Positions 1 through 11,472 of a stretch of 64,000 nucleotides of DNA are shown here, piece after piece. This stretch comes from Vitellaria paradoxa (lineage: Eukaryota; Streptophyta; Magnoliopsida; Ericales; Sapotaceae): positions 29,561,246 to 29,625,245 of the forward strand of contig CM034238.1 of NCBI GenBank assembly GCA_019916065.1, given 5' to 3'. The notes below the pieces were generated by a model. That model was not told where the DNA came from. It made no database searches and saw nothing but the letters and a program-made list of their open reading frames with translations. Positions within the stretch are counted from its first letter, which is position 1; the number at the start of each line of letters is the position of its first letter. The position numbers and the translations under genes were made by a program.

Positions 1-187
1 CAAATTTCCTCCAACTTTTATCAAGTTTTTTCAATTTTCTCCAACTCTCACTAATTTTTTCACACATCAAACTTTTACATGCTTTCTATAACTTTTACCA
101 ACTTTTTCACACTTTTCAAGGAATACATCAAACGCCTAACAATCCAAAGTTTACCTACTTTTTTGCCCAAATTTGGCACTCCAAACA
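1..187. repeat. Dispersed repeat fragment related to the 37-51 kb array
   Basis: Pyrimidine- and A-rich, G-poor sequence with the phrases found again at 37.1-37.3 kb: a run of TTTTTCACAC-type words, ACATGCTTTCTA, CAACAATCCAAA and CCAAATTTGG, ending in ACTCCAAACAGTA. It appears to be the end of a repeat that runs in from outside the window. The family also supplies the satellite units farther right. No coding content. Confidence 0.7.
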
Positions 188-752
188 GTATAATAAGTTC
201 ACTATATAGCTATGCATATGTACTCTGTTTTATATTGTAACCATCAACTTTAACCTAAAATAATAAAATAATCATTTAAGAAATATGAAGCCTAACTGTT
301 TTGTTCATCTGCATCATAATTAGATGAATTTAATACTTGGATACAAATCTGCACCCAATTCTCTCACGCAAGCCAGCACTGAAAACAATTTAGTAATTTA
401 TCTAAGGACTCTCTGTTTTTTGGTTGTGTATGTGTTGTGGGGATTTTGGGGGAGGGTGGTAGTTTTATCTCTAGTTATCCAAAGAGCCAATGAGACCTCT
501 CTAGAGCATCCAATTGCTTACAATTCAGAAACTAAAAGCATGGACCAAAAACAATGTAAAGTTTAAAAAAATAACAGAACATCAAAATTACATCATAAAA
601 AGTTTAAAAAAAAGATAACAGAATAACAATTCAAATGATACAGTTGACACAGACAGGGTAACCACACGAAAGAAACAAAGCCAGATAATTAATAATTCAA
701 AAAAAATTCAAATCCAAAAGGCACAAACCTTTCTTCCAAAAATCTCTAGGGA
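188..752. other. AT-rich stretch, nothing identified
   Basis: No codon-like pattern, repeat or RNA gene seen. An 80-codon plus-strand open frame from 324 has no recognisable similarity and is probably chance. Confidence 0.5.
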
Positions 753-1134
753 TCAATTTGAGCAACTGAGACAACTCTCTGTTAAGATGATCTCCAACTC
801 ACTAAGACTCCACAGGATCCAATCCGCCTTAATCAGCAACTGACTCGTCCTAGGCAAGAGATTCACAAATTTTCCACCACTCACTTTACCGGAAACCAAG
901 TCGCCGCTTTTCGCAACCCAACTTGATGAGATGAAGCCGCCCCCGCCACTGCCGCCGCTCAATGTCGCGGTAGATATTTTTGGAGAGAGTTGGATTGGCC
1001 TGTGTCTTTCTTGGAATTTTGGGATGGGTTTTCGAGAAACCCTTGTTCCCATCGTGTCTCCGGTTGGACATTCTGTGTTTCTGTGAGAGAGATGGTGAGA
1101 GAGACGGAGATGAGAGTTTGTCCCCAATAGGCAA
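753..1134 (-). other. GC-richer stretch with minus-strand open frames, unassigned
   Basis: Two overlapping minus-strand frames of 124 and 82 codons stay open across a locally GC-rich segment. One has a Gly/Ser-rich tract (LSGGSGGGGFISSS). Neither product resembles a family I know. It could be a decayed first exon or 5' UTR of a lost gene. The base composition contrasts with the AT-rich flanks and resembles the AMT1 fragment just to the right, so both may come from one GC-rich donor segment. Confidence 0.25.
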
Positions 1135-1336
1135 ATGATTAGTAATTTATACAGCTTTAGGTTAGGTAAAATAGGATAAAAATGTTTCTACAGTAAACGA
1201 TTCAATTTAATGAAATTCATTTAGTGAGTAAACAATTTTAAGCCAAGCCAACTCCAAAATTCCTTTACACAGCAAACGAATTTAACTTGAAAATGCTTTC
1301 ACCTGTAAACGATTCTCTTGATTTCAGAAATTCCAG

Positions 1337-1707
1337 TTGCTTCGATCGGTTGGTTTCTGGGTTTTATTTTCCCTTTTTGCGGCAGCGTCGGTGAGGAAGG
1401 TTAAAGCGCCGACGGCGCTGGTGGATTGCCCTTCTTGTGGCAGAGTCGGCGAGGAGGGTTACGCCATGATTTGGGTCGGAGGTGGCAGCAGCGGCGTCGG
1501 TGGAGATTGGGTTGGGTCATCTCTCTCCTCGCTTACTGCCACTCACCTCTCTCCTCCTCTTACGCCCATTCGTCTCTCACCTTGCGAGATCTTCTCCTCT
1601 TCCTTCCCATGTTTGTATTAACTACTCTCCAAATGCCTACTGAAGTCAAAAACTCGGTTATGGGTTATGGGCGAGAGGGAGGGAGGGCTATCAAAGAGGC
1701 GCTGTGA
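1337..1707 (+). other. GC-richer open frame, unassigned
   Basis: Overlapping plus-strand open frames (94 and 93 codons) in GC-rich DNA, rich in Gly, Val and Ser. No domain is recognisable. The segment directly precedes the AMT1 pseudogene on the opposite strand and may simply be open because of its composition. Confidence 0.2.
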
Positions 1708-1761
1708 CCCCATAAGGCCCCAGACCGGTCGAACCGACCAATTTGGGGGCCTTCGTTTATC

Positions 1762-2175
1762 TCATCCATAGACCAGCTCTCCTCCGACCATTTGGACAAC
1801 GCCGAAACCAGCGAAGTCGATTACACCGGGCCCGAAAAGGAGGTCGTCGTTGGAGCGGAACGCACTAGCCCAACCCCCGGCGGACCAAAACCACTGGGAG
1901 ACTGTTGGATAGACGAAACCGGTTAAGGAGGAGGAGTAGATGACGTAGGCCACGAATTGGATCCGCTCGGCGATGAAGCCGCCGTTGATGCCGGTGGCGG
2001 CGATGGCAAATGCCCATTGGCAGAGGAAGAAGCTGTAGACGGCGATGGGATCCATTGAAGCCGAAGGAGTGGCGGCCGATGAAGCCGTTGGAAGAGGAGA
2101 CGAAGGCGAAGAGGTAGTAGGAGAGGCCGGCGGCGGCGGCCTCGAGGACGTGGATGAGGACTCTTCGCCTAGCCA
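1762..2175 (-). pseudogene. AMT1: AMT1-type ammonium transporter fragment, frameshifted
   Basis: AMT1 proteins are plasma-membrane ammonium transporters with 11 membrane spans and about 500 residues. This fragment covers only about 130 residues of the middle. Reading right to left, one frame gives a piece like the LDAAAGGLSYYLFG region and SNGFIGRH, then the frame shifts and gives [58 protein letters not shown] and VVQMVGG. These are characteristic AMT1 core words. A further shift seems to lie near position 2050. The N-terminal spans and the whole C-terminal half are absent, so this is a dead fragment. It ends 135 bp from the foldback element. No introns are expected here in AMT1, so a processed or direct DNA origin cannot be told apart. 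Confidence 0.8.
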
Positions 2176-2309
2176 AAAAAAGACGTCTAGGGGGTGAGAT
2201 GGAGGGAGGGAGAGGGAGAGAAGGGTTATGGCTTCTGGGCAAGAGGAAGAGAGATAAGCGCCACATAGGGCTTCTATGGGCAAGTGCGGTTGCTGTACAG
2301 TTGTAGGCA

Positions 2310-3248
2310 CTATTTGATTGGACGCGGGGGCCGCAGTGACCCAAAACGAGCGCGTTTTGGCAAAAACGGTGGCGTTTTGACAAATTAGAAAAACAAAAAA
2401 AACCAGTGAAACGCAAAAAAAAAAAAAAATCTAAGACCGTAGAGCACCAGAAAAATAAATAAATAAATAAATAATGTGCTTGGTAATTAAAAATATAAAT
2501 TTTTTTTATTTTATGTTTTGAAAATCTCAAAACATTAAAAATATAAAACAAATTTAGTTTAATATTTTTTTATTTTGAGATTTTTTCTATTTTACATTAA
2601 AAACGCTCAAAATGAATTTTTGTCTTTTTTTTATGTTACGTGTAAATTTATTTTCTATTTTTTAAAATAAATTTTAAAAATACAAGTAACCAAATGCGTT
2701 TTAAATTGTTTTCCTTATTTTAAAAAAATACAAAATGCGTTTTAAGCTGTTTTTTTAATTTTTTTTGTACTCTACCGTCCTAGATTTATTTATTTATTTA
2801 TTTTTTTTTTTTTTTTTGCGCTTTACACACTCTCTATTTGATTACTTGTATTTTCAAAATCTGTTTTAAAAAATAAAAAATAAATTTACACATAAAATAA
2901 AAAATGACAAAAAGTCATTTTGAACGTTTTTAATGTAAAATACGAAAAATAAAAAATATTAAATTAAATGTGTTTTCTATTTTTTATGTTTTAAGAGAAT
3001 ACAAAATAAAAAATTAACTTTTTATTGAATTTGTGACTTTTTATAAAAAAAATTAGTATTTTTAATTACCGAACAGACTTTATTTATTTATTTTTTTTTT
3101 TGCGCTCTAGAGTCTTAATTTTTTTTTTTTTTTTTTTTTTGCGTTTCGTTGGCTTTCTTTTGTTTTTTTTATTTGTCAAAACGCCACCATTTTTGCCAAA
3201 ACGTGCTTGTTTTGGACTACTGCTGCCCCCTCGCGTCTCTATTTGATT
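2310..3248. mobile_element. Foldback / MULE-like palindromic element with target duplication
   Basis: The element runs from about 2320 to 3238. Its left arm (2320-2698) is matched, in reverse complement, by the right arm (2842-3238) along nearly the whole length, leaving a spacer of about 140 bp. The tips read GACGCGGGGGCCGCAGTGA on the left and the complement of TGCCCCCTCGCGTC on the right. Both arms carry the GCGTTTTGGC.AAAA.GGTGGCGTTTTGACAAA words, an A-tract and a TTTA repeat. The 10-bp word CTATTTGATT flanks both ends (2310-2319 and 3239-3248) as a target-site duplication; 9-10 bp suits Mutator-type or foldback insertion. There is no coding sequence, so it is non-autonomous. Confidence 0.85.
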
Positions 3249-4985
3249 ATCTGGCGGTGTGATGTCAATAATAAAAGCTATTACGCGCTTGAATATTTGA
3301 AAATGAGTGCGCACACATCTCACAAAATAAACTTTTAAATTTAAAATTTTTTAGAATCTACGATTTTGGTTTAAAAAAAGCATCTATAATTTACATCCTA
3401 CAAAACTATGAAATCTATCTTATTAATATTTGAGACCTTTCATCCATTTATACCCATCTATCAATTATAAATTAAATAATAGGCTTGCTTGTACTTTTGT
3501 ATAACATATATACTTGTGTATATAAATATATTAGTGTTGACCCATATAATACACGGAATTGAATAATATTTTTATGAATAAAATATAGTTTTTAAGTATA
3601 ATATAAAGCATTTCAATAAAATTATATAATTTTATAAAGTAGTTAAGAGTTATTTTTTTATATTTATATTTTTTTATTTATGTCAATGTTAGTGAATCGA
3701 TAGAGTTTATCAGAGTCAAGTTTACATTTAAATACTTAAAATTTATATTTTATCAAATCTTGATCTAATCCAATCTTAAAAATAAATTTGATCTAGAATA
3801 AATATTAAATCATAAATTTACCTAATCTTTTTTTAATTCTTTGTTAATTTTAATATATATTTTTATTTTTGTAGCTCTCAATTCATTTTTTATTCAGTTA
3901 TAAATACTATTAATTTTAATTATATTAATCAGTTAAAAATTATAGACATGATTAATTCAAACTTAAATTAGGAAATTTTTTTTTAAAAATAAGGTATTCC
4001 TAGGCTTAAATAATATTTTAAATTTTTTTTGCGTTTTTAAATTTAAAACATAACTAATTTCAAGTGCACATTTTTTGTTTTTTTTTTGTTTTTTGTGTTT
4101 TTAAACAAAATATTTTCATTTTTGTTTTGTGTTCTTAATTTAATTGCTAATGAACTTGAAATATATAAAATTTATAACTATATTAAATTTATAAGTAAGG
4201 AGATCTCTTTCAATTTAGTGTATTTAAAATATATAAATTTTACAACTATATTAATTTATAAGTAAGTGAGTCCCTTTTAAAACTCAGTTGTTCAATCATA
4301 TGAAATTTATAAGTAAATGGATTTTTTTTCAGCACCCAATAAAGTAAGTCTCTTTTCAAAACCCATGAATTCTCTTACATTTATTAAAATCGCATGCTAC
4401 AACTCTAGTGTTTTTATAAGAAAAAGAAAAGTGAAATTGTAATGTTTTGCCGATATGCAAAAAAAATAAAGGTTTTGTGAATGAAAAAAGAGAAGAGCAA
4501 AGGAAAAGAAGGTAGCAAATTAAAAAATAATTCAAAAATTTATATAAAAAAAGTGAAATAGGGATTAAAGAGGCATTCCATGAAAGTGAATGCAAGTAGA
4601 AAATAAAAATTACATTCTTTTAATATTATAATATAAATATGATTATTATAAGTTTTTAGACTGACAATTATTTTCTTCCTCTTTTTTGGAATACAACTAG
4701 ATAGCATTAAACAAGATTTTACACACAATATTTATATAAAAAATAATCTTAGGAATGAACTATGTAGAATGATTTTTTTTTTTTTTTGGGGATAGGTTTT
4801 TTTATTGAGAAAATTACTTGTATATAAATAGGGATATACACAACATATAAAATGAAGTTTAATTAATATCAAATTTATTATAAATTACGATATTGAGTTA
4901 GAAAGTTTAAATTTATTTTCATATAATTTTGAATTTATAGAATATAACTAAACACGTGCTATATTGTTATTAGTTATTAATTGTG
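3249..4985. other. Very AT-rich intergenic DNA
   Basis: Long A and T runs, short open frames only, and poly-T at about 4773-4787. No gene, RNA or clear repeat seen. Confidence 0.6.
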
Positions 4986-5175
4986 CATTTTGAGTGTTAA
5001 ATTTTATAAAAAAATTTTTAATTTTTTATAATTTTCTCTAATTTTTATCGATTTGCTTTAAATTTACCAATTTTTTTTAAAAACTTTTCACAATTTTTAA
5101 AAAACACATCGAAAATTCGACAATTCAAAATTTACTTTTAGTTTTTAACCAAAATTTGACAGTCCAAATAATCAC
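4986..5175. repeat. Diverged copy of the dispersed G-poor repeat
   Basis: Reads like the ends at 1-187 and 37.1-37.3 kb but strongly decayed: CACATCGAAAATTCGACAA, TTCAAAATTTACTTT, then CCAAAATTTGACAGTCCAAA. Adjacent to, but outside, the MULE. Confidence 0.5.
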
Positions 5176-5479
5176 AATACATTTTAAACTACCAGTGAGT
5201 TTGTGTTTTCACAAAATTAAAAAAAAAAACACACAAAAGCAATATTTAAAGATAAGTATTTTAATTATTTATAAGTGTTTAAATTAACTTTTATTTTAAA
5301 ACATAATTTATTTTTTTAAATAAAAGGAGTTGTATGAACGGGCCTAGAATATAAGGGTTTTTGGAGGCCGGTCACAATTTATGGCCTTTTACGGATTTAA
5401 GTCATACCCATAAAAATTATTTGTGAATAAGTCATATTTGCAATGAAAAGACAAAAAAGGACATCGCGCCTCTCACTCA

Positions 5480-5637
5480 CATTCGAAACCCCTGTTTTAT
5501 CGGAAATGTCTGCGACTTTTCAAATTCATCACAAACCATCTGAAACTGAATCAAAACTTCCTCCAAAAAAAGCCTTAATCGATCCCTAAGTTCTTGCCGA
5601 GCAAATCCACACTCTACATTTCTCCGCACTAAACAGG
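5480..5637 (+). other. Possible 5' UTR exon of the Ulp1-type gene
   Basis: Sequence of more balanced composition ending in AAACAG followed by GTACTATT, a usable donor. The next intron would hold repeat array 1 and end at CTCTAACAG (6364). No clear start codon joins it to the next exon, so this is inference from position only. Confidence 0.3.
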
Positions 5638-5699
5638 TACTATTTTTTATTGAAGGTACTCTTTAGGGTTTTCAATGAAAACACATATCGAGGGTTTGA

Positions 5700-6350
5700 A
5701 ATATATATTGTGTGGTACTGTTTAGGGTTTTCGTTTATCTTTCAAATAACAGGTTTTGTGGTACTGTATTTTGTATCTAGTTTATCCTAAAATGTATGTT
5801 CGTTGCTATTTTTACAATAGCCTAATATGAAACAATACCGCAGATATGTGGTACTGTCATACATGCGGTACTGTCGGTCATTCGTTTGATATGTGAACTA
5901 TTTTTGTACTTAAATGTGATGTTTTGGATTATAGAGTCATGTGGCACTGTTTTTGAGCGAGCTTGCATCCTAAACAAAACAGTACCGCAGACATGTGGTA
6001 TTCTCATACATGCGGTACTATCGGTCATTCGTTTGATATGTGAACTATTTTTGTGCTTAAATGTGATGTTTTGCATTATAGAGTCATGCGGTACTGTTTT
6101 TAAATGAGCATGCATCCTAAACAAAACAGTACCGCAGACATGTGTTACTGTCATACATGCGGTACTGTCGGTCATTTCATTGGATGTTTGATTCCTTTCT
6201 TTGTTTAATGGTGCTTTTTGCATGATAGAGTCATGCGGTACTGTTTTTGTAAGAGCATGCATATTTTGTGAAACAGTACCGTAGACATGTGGTACAGTCA
6301 TACATACGGTACTGTCATCGATGTGGTCCTATATCTAAATGAGCATGCAT
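5700..6350. repeat. GGTACTGT repeat array 1, unit about 150 bp
   Basis: Four diverged tandem units. Each holds GGTACTGTTTTTG, then a word like GAGC.TGCATCCTAAAC, then ACAGTACCGCAGACATGTGGTA and a second and third GGTACTGT, then a T-rich spacer with TTTGATATGTGAAC. The ACAGTACC...GGTACTGT pair can form a hairpin with a loop of about 10 bases. The array lies in the predicted first intron of the Ulp1-type gene. Confidence 0.85.
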
Positions 6351-7319
6351 TTTATCTCTAACAGAAAACAATTGTTACAAATTACAGGTATTTCAATCAC
6401 ACTCACACAAAAATCAAACATGGTGAACATTCAGTACCGTTCAAACCTAATCTCAGTCATTATGAAGTTGAATCCATCAACTTGATAAAAGCACACCATG
6501 TATATCTTCAACAAACTCCATTTTGGAAGCTCATCCACAGTATTTTAAGCTGTAAAATTAACAAAGATTACTCAAGGAAAAGCGATGTTGATGTGGAAAT
6601 AATTATCAAAACATTTGACCCACATTCCAAAGCTCTCAATTTAGGTGGAATAAAGCTTCACGTCAGAGAGAAAAAGTTGCGAACAAAGTTTGGAATAGAA
6701 GATGGTGAACAATTGATAGGCAGTGCCAAAAAACTCGCAAGGCCAGGCACTGAATTCGTCTCTCGTAGATTCAGTGGGTTGCGACGAATTAAAAAACAGA
6801 ACATATCTGATGCTTTGCGGCAGGCTGCTGAAGAGCAAACACGCATTGGCAGTGAAGATGTTACAAGACTGTTGACACTGTTTTGTTTGGCAACGTTATT
6901 TGTCCCTAACAAAGGACATTCATTGTCGTGGCACTACACCATATTGGTTGAAAATTTGGATCAAATCTGCCAATACAACTAGAGTGCGCATATACTGGAA
7001 TTCTTGGAGAATAATTTGTGCTCAGATTCTAGAAATAAATGTGTTGCAGGCTGTGTTATGATGTTACCAGTAACCTTTTCATATCATATTTTATATTATA
7101 TGATGGTATTGTCTTATGAACTTCATTCAACTAATCAACCCTAACAAATGATGCAGTACTAGATCTGTGAGCACACCACTCTGGTCCAACAAGTATAGGA
7201 GAGTGCAACACCTACATGTCTAGTCTGGGATCTCAAGCCATTGTTCACTGCATTGAAAACAATAAATCTCAAAAAGTTGAATAAAGATTAGGTAATATTT
7301 CTGATAAAATAAATCATAT

Positions 7320-7680
7320 TTGCATGCTAAGTATATTCGGTACTGTTTTTTAAATAGAATTCATCTTATACAAAAAACAGTACCACATACATGTGGTACT
7401 GTCATCTGTGCATTCGGTACTGTTTTTCAAAGAGCATGCAATCTATACAAAACAGTACCGCATACATATGGTACTGTCAGCTATTCTTTCTTTGTATTTG
7501 TGACCTCCTTTTGTGTTTCATGGTGCTGTTTAAATGCTAGATGCATTCGGTACTATTTTTCAAAGAGCATGCATTCTATACAAAACAGTACCGCATACAT
7601 GTGGTACTGTCATCCGTGTGGTACTGTCAGCTATTCTTTGTATTTATGACCTCATTTTGTGTTTCATGGTGCTGTTTGCA
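7320..7680. repeat. GGTACTGT repeat array 2
   Basis: About two and a half units related to array 1: ATTCGGTACTGTTTTTCAAA, GAGCATGCA, ATACAAAACAGTACCGCATA, CATGTGGTACTGTCA, then a TTTGTGACCTC.TTTTGTGTT spacer. It lies between the decayed CEHT exon and the acidic exon of the Ulp1-type gene, so it is again intronic. Confidence 0.85.
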
Positions 7681-9369
7681 TCTGATAAAATAAATCATAC
7701 TAGATTCAACAATATATTCATTGACATACTAGTGAATTCTAGAATTGATAAACAAAATCTCAGGTAATAGTACCTAATATTGATGGTGATGATGATGAGG
7801 ATGAGGAGGATAGACAACAGAAATATGATGATGATGACGATGATGACGATGAAAGGACAGAAACAGAAGATTACATCATTAGGTCACAAAAAATAAGTGA
7901 TGATGAATTACTAATTTCTGACATTCTTCAAAAATTGAAGACAAACATACTGCATTTAAATAAGACAACAGACAGTGAGCCAAAATAAAAGGTGTCTGGT
8001 ACTGCCGTTGAACATACCCCAGAAACTCCTGAACACGATCAATCTGGTACTGTTCCCTCGGCCATACCTGAAATTGTTCCAGCAACAGTACCAGAATCTG
8101 ATGAATGCACCTTACTAGACACAGTAGCAGAAAGAGTCCCAGAACAAGAGGCACAAGAGGCTGTATCAGTAGAAACAGTACCACTTCAGCAAAACAATGA
8201 TCCAGTTGCTTTAGTGTTAACAAGTTTGAACCGTCAACAAATAGAAGATCTTGAGCAACAAATCAAGGAAAAAGATGATAAAATTGCTGAATTGGAGAAG
8301 CAACTAATGGAAAAGGATGAACTTCTCACAAAATTGTAACTTGACAATGAAAATCTCAACCTACAAAACACAAACCTGAAGGCAGAAAATTGATAATGTT
8401 AATGCGGTTGTTGAATTGTTAAGGGCAGAACTTGTCGAATCTAGCCTCCACCAGGTGACGCAGAAACATGCAGCAACTGACGCATTGAAGGCGGATAACA
8501 AGGAACAACAAAGTCCAGCTACAAACAATCCACCTTCAATGTACAAAAGGCTTAAAGACAAAAAAGGCCAAAAGAAAATAGATCCGCAGTTCACATACAG
8601 CGGTAAAAAAATGCTGCAAAAAAACAAAAGACAGACACCCCAGCAGTTGTCCCGAAAGATATACAAAAGGAATCTGACGTTATAGACGTTAATCTTCTAC
8701 AATTGTCTAAACCTCGATCCGAGCCCAAGCAACCTTCAGTGAAGTAGATTATTTCAAGTTTTCGACAAAACACACACATATCAAATATAGAAAAGGAACG
8801 GATCTTAAAACTCATTGACAATGAGGGGCTAGCGTAAGATAATATTTAACTTTTTCTTTTTATATTACTTATCAAGTATAAAAAATTTACTTGCTATCAT
8901 CTACTACTGTTCTCTCTTTTTTACAATAATTGGTACTGTTATTCCTTTTATCTAGTACTGTTAGCATAAATATTTCAAACTCAAATTACTCAACTTATGT
9001 TGTTGTTATTGTTGTTATTTATATAATTTTTTTGGCTGATCTTGTTGACATCTCACAGTGCAACTGTTTGGGCTGCACCAAATGAACCACTATGCATGAT
9101 CACCATTGAAGATATCTACAACCTCATAGCGAATGAGAGTATATCAAACATAGTACGTATATATGATTAACTTATATTTCTACAGACTTAATAAAGTATG
9201 TTAACTATTTTTTAACATCAACAAATTAATCTGTGATTTACTGATCAAAATATTTACCCAGCTAATTGACTATCATGCACGCTATCCGGAATCAACACAA
9301 TAGAAATCAGTCCACAGCACTTTCCCCAAAAGATGCTTGTACTTCAGTAGTTTGTGTTGGGTAAAATAT

Positions 9370-9985
9370 GTGACCTCTTTTTGTGTTTAATAGTGATTTT
9401 TTGCATACTATATATACTTGGTACTTTTTTTTACAAGACCATAAATGTTATAAGAAACAATACTGCATAGATGTGGTACTCTCGGCCATGTGGTACTGTC
9501 AGCACATGGGATGGATATGCGACTGTTTTTTTTTTTAGTTTTATGGTACTTTTGGCATACTACAATCATTTGGTACTGTTTTTGAGAGAGCATGAATCTT
9601 AGGAGAAACAGTACCGCAAGCATGTGGTACTATCATCCATATGGTACTGTCAGCCATGCGATGGATATGTGACTTCTTTTTTAGTTTCATAGTACTGTTG
9701 GCATACTACAATCATTTGGTACTGTTTTTGAGAGAGCATGAATCTTAGGGAAAACAGTACTGCAAGCATGTGGTACTGTCATCTATATGGTACTATCAGC
9801 CATGCGATGGATATGTGACTTCTTTTTTAGTTTCATAGTACTGTTGGCATACTAGAATCATTTGGTATTGTTTTTGCGAGAGCATGAATCTTAAGGGAAA
9901 CAATACCACAATCATGTGGTACTGTCATCTATATGGTACTGTCAGCTATGCGATGGATATGTGACTTTCTTTTGTCTTTAATGGT
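9370..9985. repeat. GGTACTGT repeat array 3
   Basis: Four tandem units of about 145 bp. Each has ATCATTTGGTACTGTTTTTG, GAGAGCATGAATCTTA, an AAACAGTACYGCA core, CATGTGGTACTGTCATC, TATGGTACTGTCAGCCATG and GATGGATATGTGACTTC. It lies in the intron directly before the catalytic HW exon. The matching array in the second copy is at 52570-53165. Confidence 0.9.
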
Positions 9986-10806
9986 GTTGTTCTCTTAATT
10001 ATTTAACACAACTATACAAAAAAAAAAAAAAATCTGATAATATGCATTTCTTATTGTTGGAGTCATTTATTGTATTTGAGAGACATTATGCAGCTCGAGA
10101 AACTCATATTGATCACAAGCTGCAATTATCTGATACATACAGACTACTTGTATTCCCTTTGAATACAAGTGGAATGAGAATCCCTGTTGATCCTAACCAT
10201 TGGACCCTTTTGGTATTGGATAGAGACATGTGGACATGGACACATTATAATTCCATGAAACCACGTAGAGCAAATTCCAAAGATATGTATTTTGAAGATG
10301 CAAGGAAAGTGGTAAGATTCTGTGTGTAAATTTTAACACATAATTTCATTGGTACTCTTTTCTACTATTTACAATAGTATCGGTACTGTTTATTAAAACT
10401 AATACTGTCTCCACATTTTGATTGCTAATTGTCACATTGTATCAGAAAGAGAATGTGGAATCGAAGCTTAAAGACCAATACCTCATTGATCCAATAACAA
10501 AAAACATTGAACATACCAGCATGGAATTCGAATACCCTATGGTTTCTACAACAAATTGCCCGCAATAAGGATCTACAACGTAAGCCACATCCTCTTGTTT
10601 ACATGCAAATTGTTGAACACCTTTAACTAAATTCTTACAACATATAACTTCTTGTGTGCAGTGTTGACTGTGGGCCAATGGTGTGCTACGTAATGCAATG
10701 CTTATCAAATGACAAGCCACTTGAACCGATACTTTCAGAAGCTGTAAAAGCTTACAGAAAGAAGATGCTATCACAATTTCTGTCCATAAGTGATGTACAA
10801 ACGTGA

Positions 10807-11472
10807 TTGTAATTAACACAGTATCAGTGCACACTTTGCTTCTTTTTAACAACATACTTGTATATTTAACATTTTTTTTGCTGTAAATTAAATGGTACTG
10901 TTTGAGCTAATACAAATAGTCAATGTTCATTGAATGGTATTGTTTGTGCTAACATAAATAGTCATGGTTTTTGTGGATTTGTATGATAATTATTGGGATG
11001 TTGATTCTTGTGATGTTGATAGTGCTACAAATAGTGCCGATTGACACGCTATTAGAAACAGTACTGGTATTAATATTAACAGTACTGGTACTGTTTTATA
11101 CCGCTACTGTTTGTATGAAGTATTTAATCTCAATACCAACGTTTTGAAAATGCACTTTACTTGTGAAAACACTTACAACTATTGTCACAAACAAATTTTT
11201 TTTTCCTTTAAACATAAGAATAACAATGGTACTGTCTGCAAATCTAAAATTGATATACTATAAGGAACAGTACCAGTATTAATAGAAACAGTACCGGTAC
11301 TGTTCTATACCGCTGTCATTCTCAATACCAACATTGAAACGAATATTGCAGAAAAAATAACTATCACAAAAATGGATTGAAACATACTCATTATTAATTC
11401 AAAAACAGTACCATAACAAACAAACAATAGCAGACTTTTTCACAACATAATTTTGGAAAAAAAAAAAACACA
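10807..11472. promoter_or_regulatory. Motif-rich region between the convergent MULE genes
   Basis: No coding frame. It carries many GGTACTGT / ACAGTACC sites (for example near 10892, 11060, 11085, 11227, 11268, 11290, 11405) with one-base variants between. It is where both transcripts should end. Part of it (11036-11110 and 11268-11320) copies the motif cluster found inside the mudrA coding region at 13563-13640. The solo LTR of the second copy landed in this region. A regulatory role is inference. Confidence 0.5.
11287..11304. promoter_or_regulatory. Perfect 18-bp palindrome of the MULE motif
   Basis: AACAGTACCGGTACTGTT is two GGTACTGT motifs back to back, with no loop. The second MULE copy has one changed base here (CCAG for CCGG). 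It looks like a dimer binding site; no binding protein is shown. Confidence 0.6.

Larger units (their letters stand above)
6365..10806 (+). pseudogene. MULE-borne Ulp1-type (C48) cysteine protease, broken, multi-exon
   Basis: Ulp1 proteases cleave SUMO; the plant transposon branch has no proven substrate. Exon 6365-7067 gives the N-terminal domain usual for this branch, ending in LFVPNKGHSLSW and LDQICQYN, then a TAG where Trp is expected, then a frame that continues (GCVMML). A decayed exon with CEHT lies at 7155-7290. Exon 7764-8835 encodes an Asp/Glu tract, TVP repeats and a coiled coil. Short exons follow near 9058-9151 and 9261. The catalytic domain is in three exons: 10064-10311 (HWTLLVLD, HYNSMKPRR), 10446-10579 (CPQ then TAA at 10566), and 10662-10806 (DCGPMVCYVMQCL with the catalytic Cys). 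Other lesions: TAA 7986, TAA 8337, an extra A near 8385, a lost A near 8604, TAG 8746. The second catalytic residue is Asn (HYNSM), as often in transposon copies. It is a pseudogene. Confidence 0.85.

Noticed and set aside
1337..1621. Continuation of the AMT1 fragment
   Set aside because: On the opposite strand and without AMT words.
5822..6301. 159-codon minus-strand frame in array 1
   Set aside because: It consists of the repeat read in one frame. The motif has no stops in any frame and unit lengths keep phase, so openness is expected.
7320..7680. CRISPR-like repeat and spacer arrangement
   Set aside because: Plant nuclear context; spacers between motifs are themselves repeated and the units are diverged tandem repeats.
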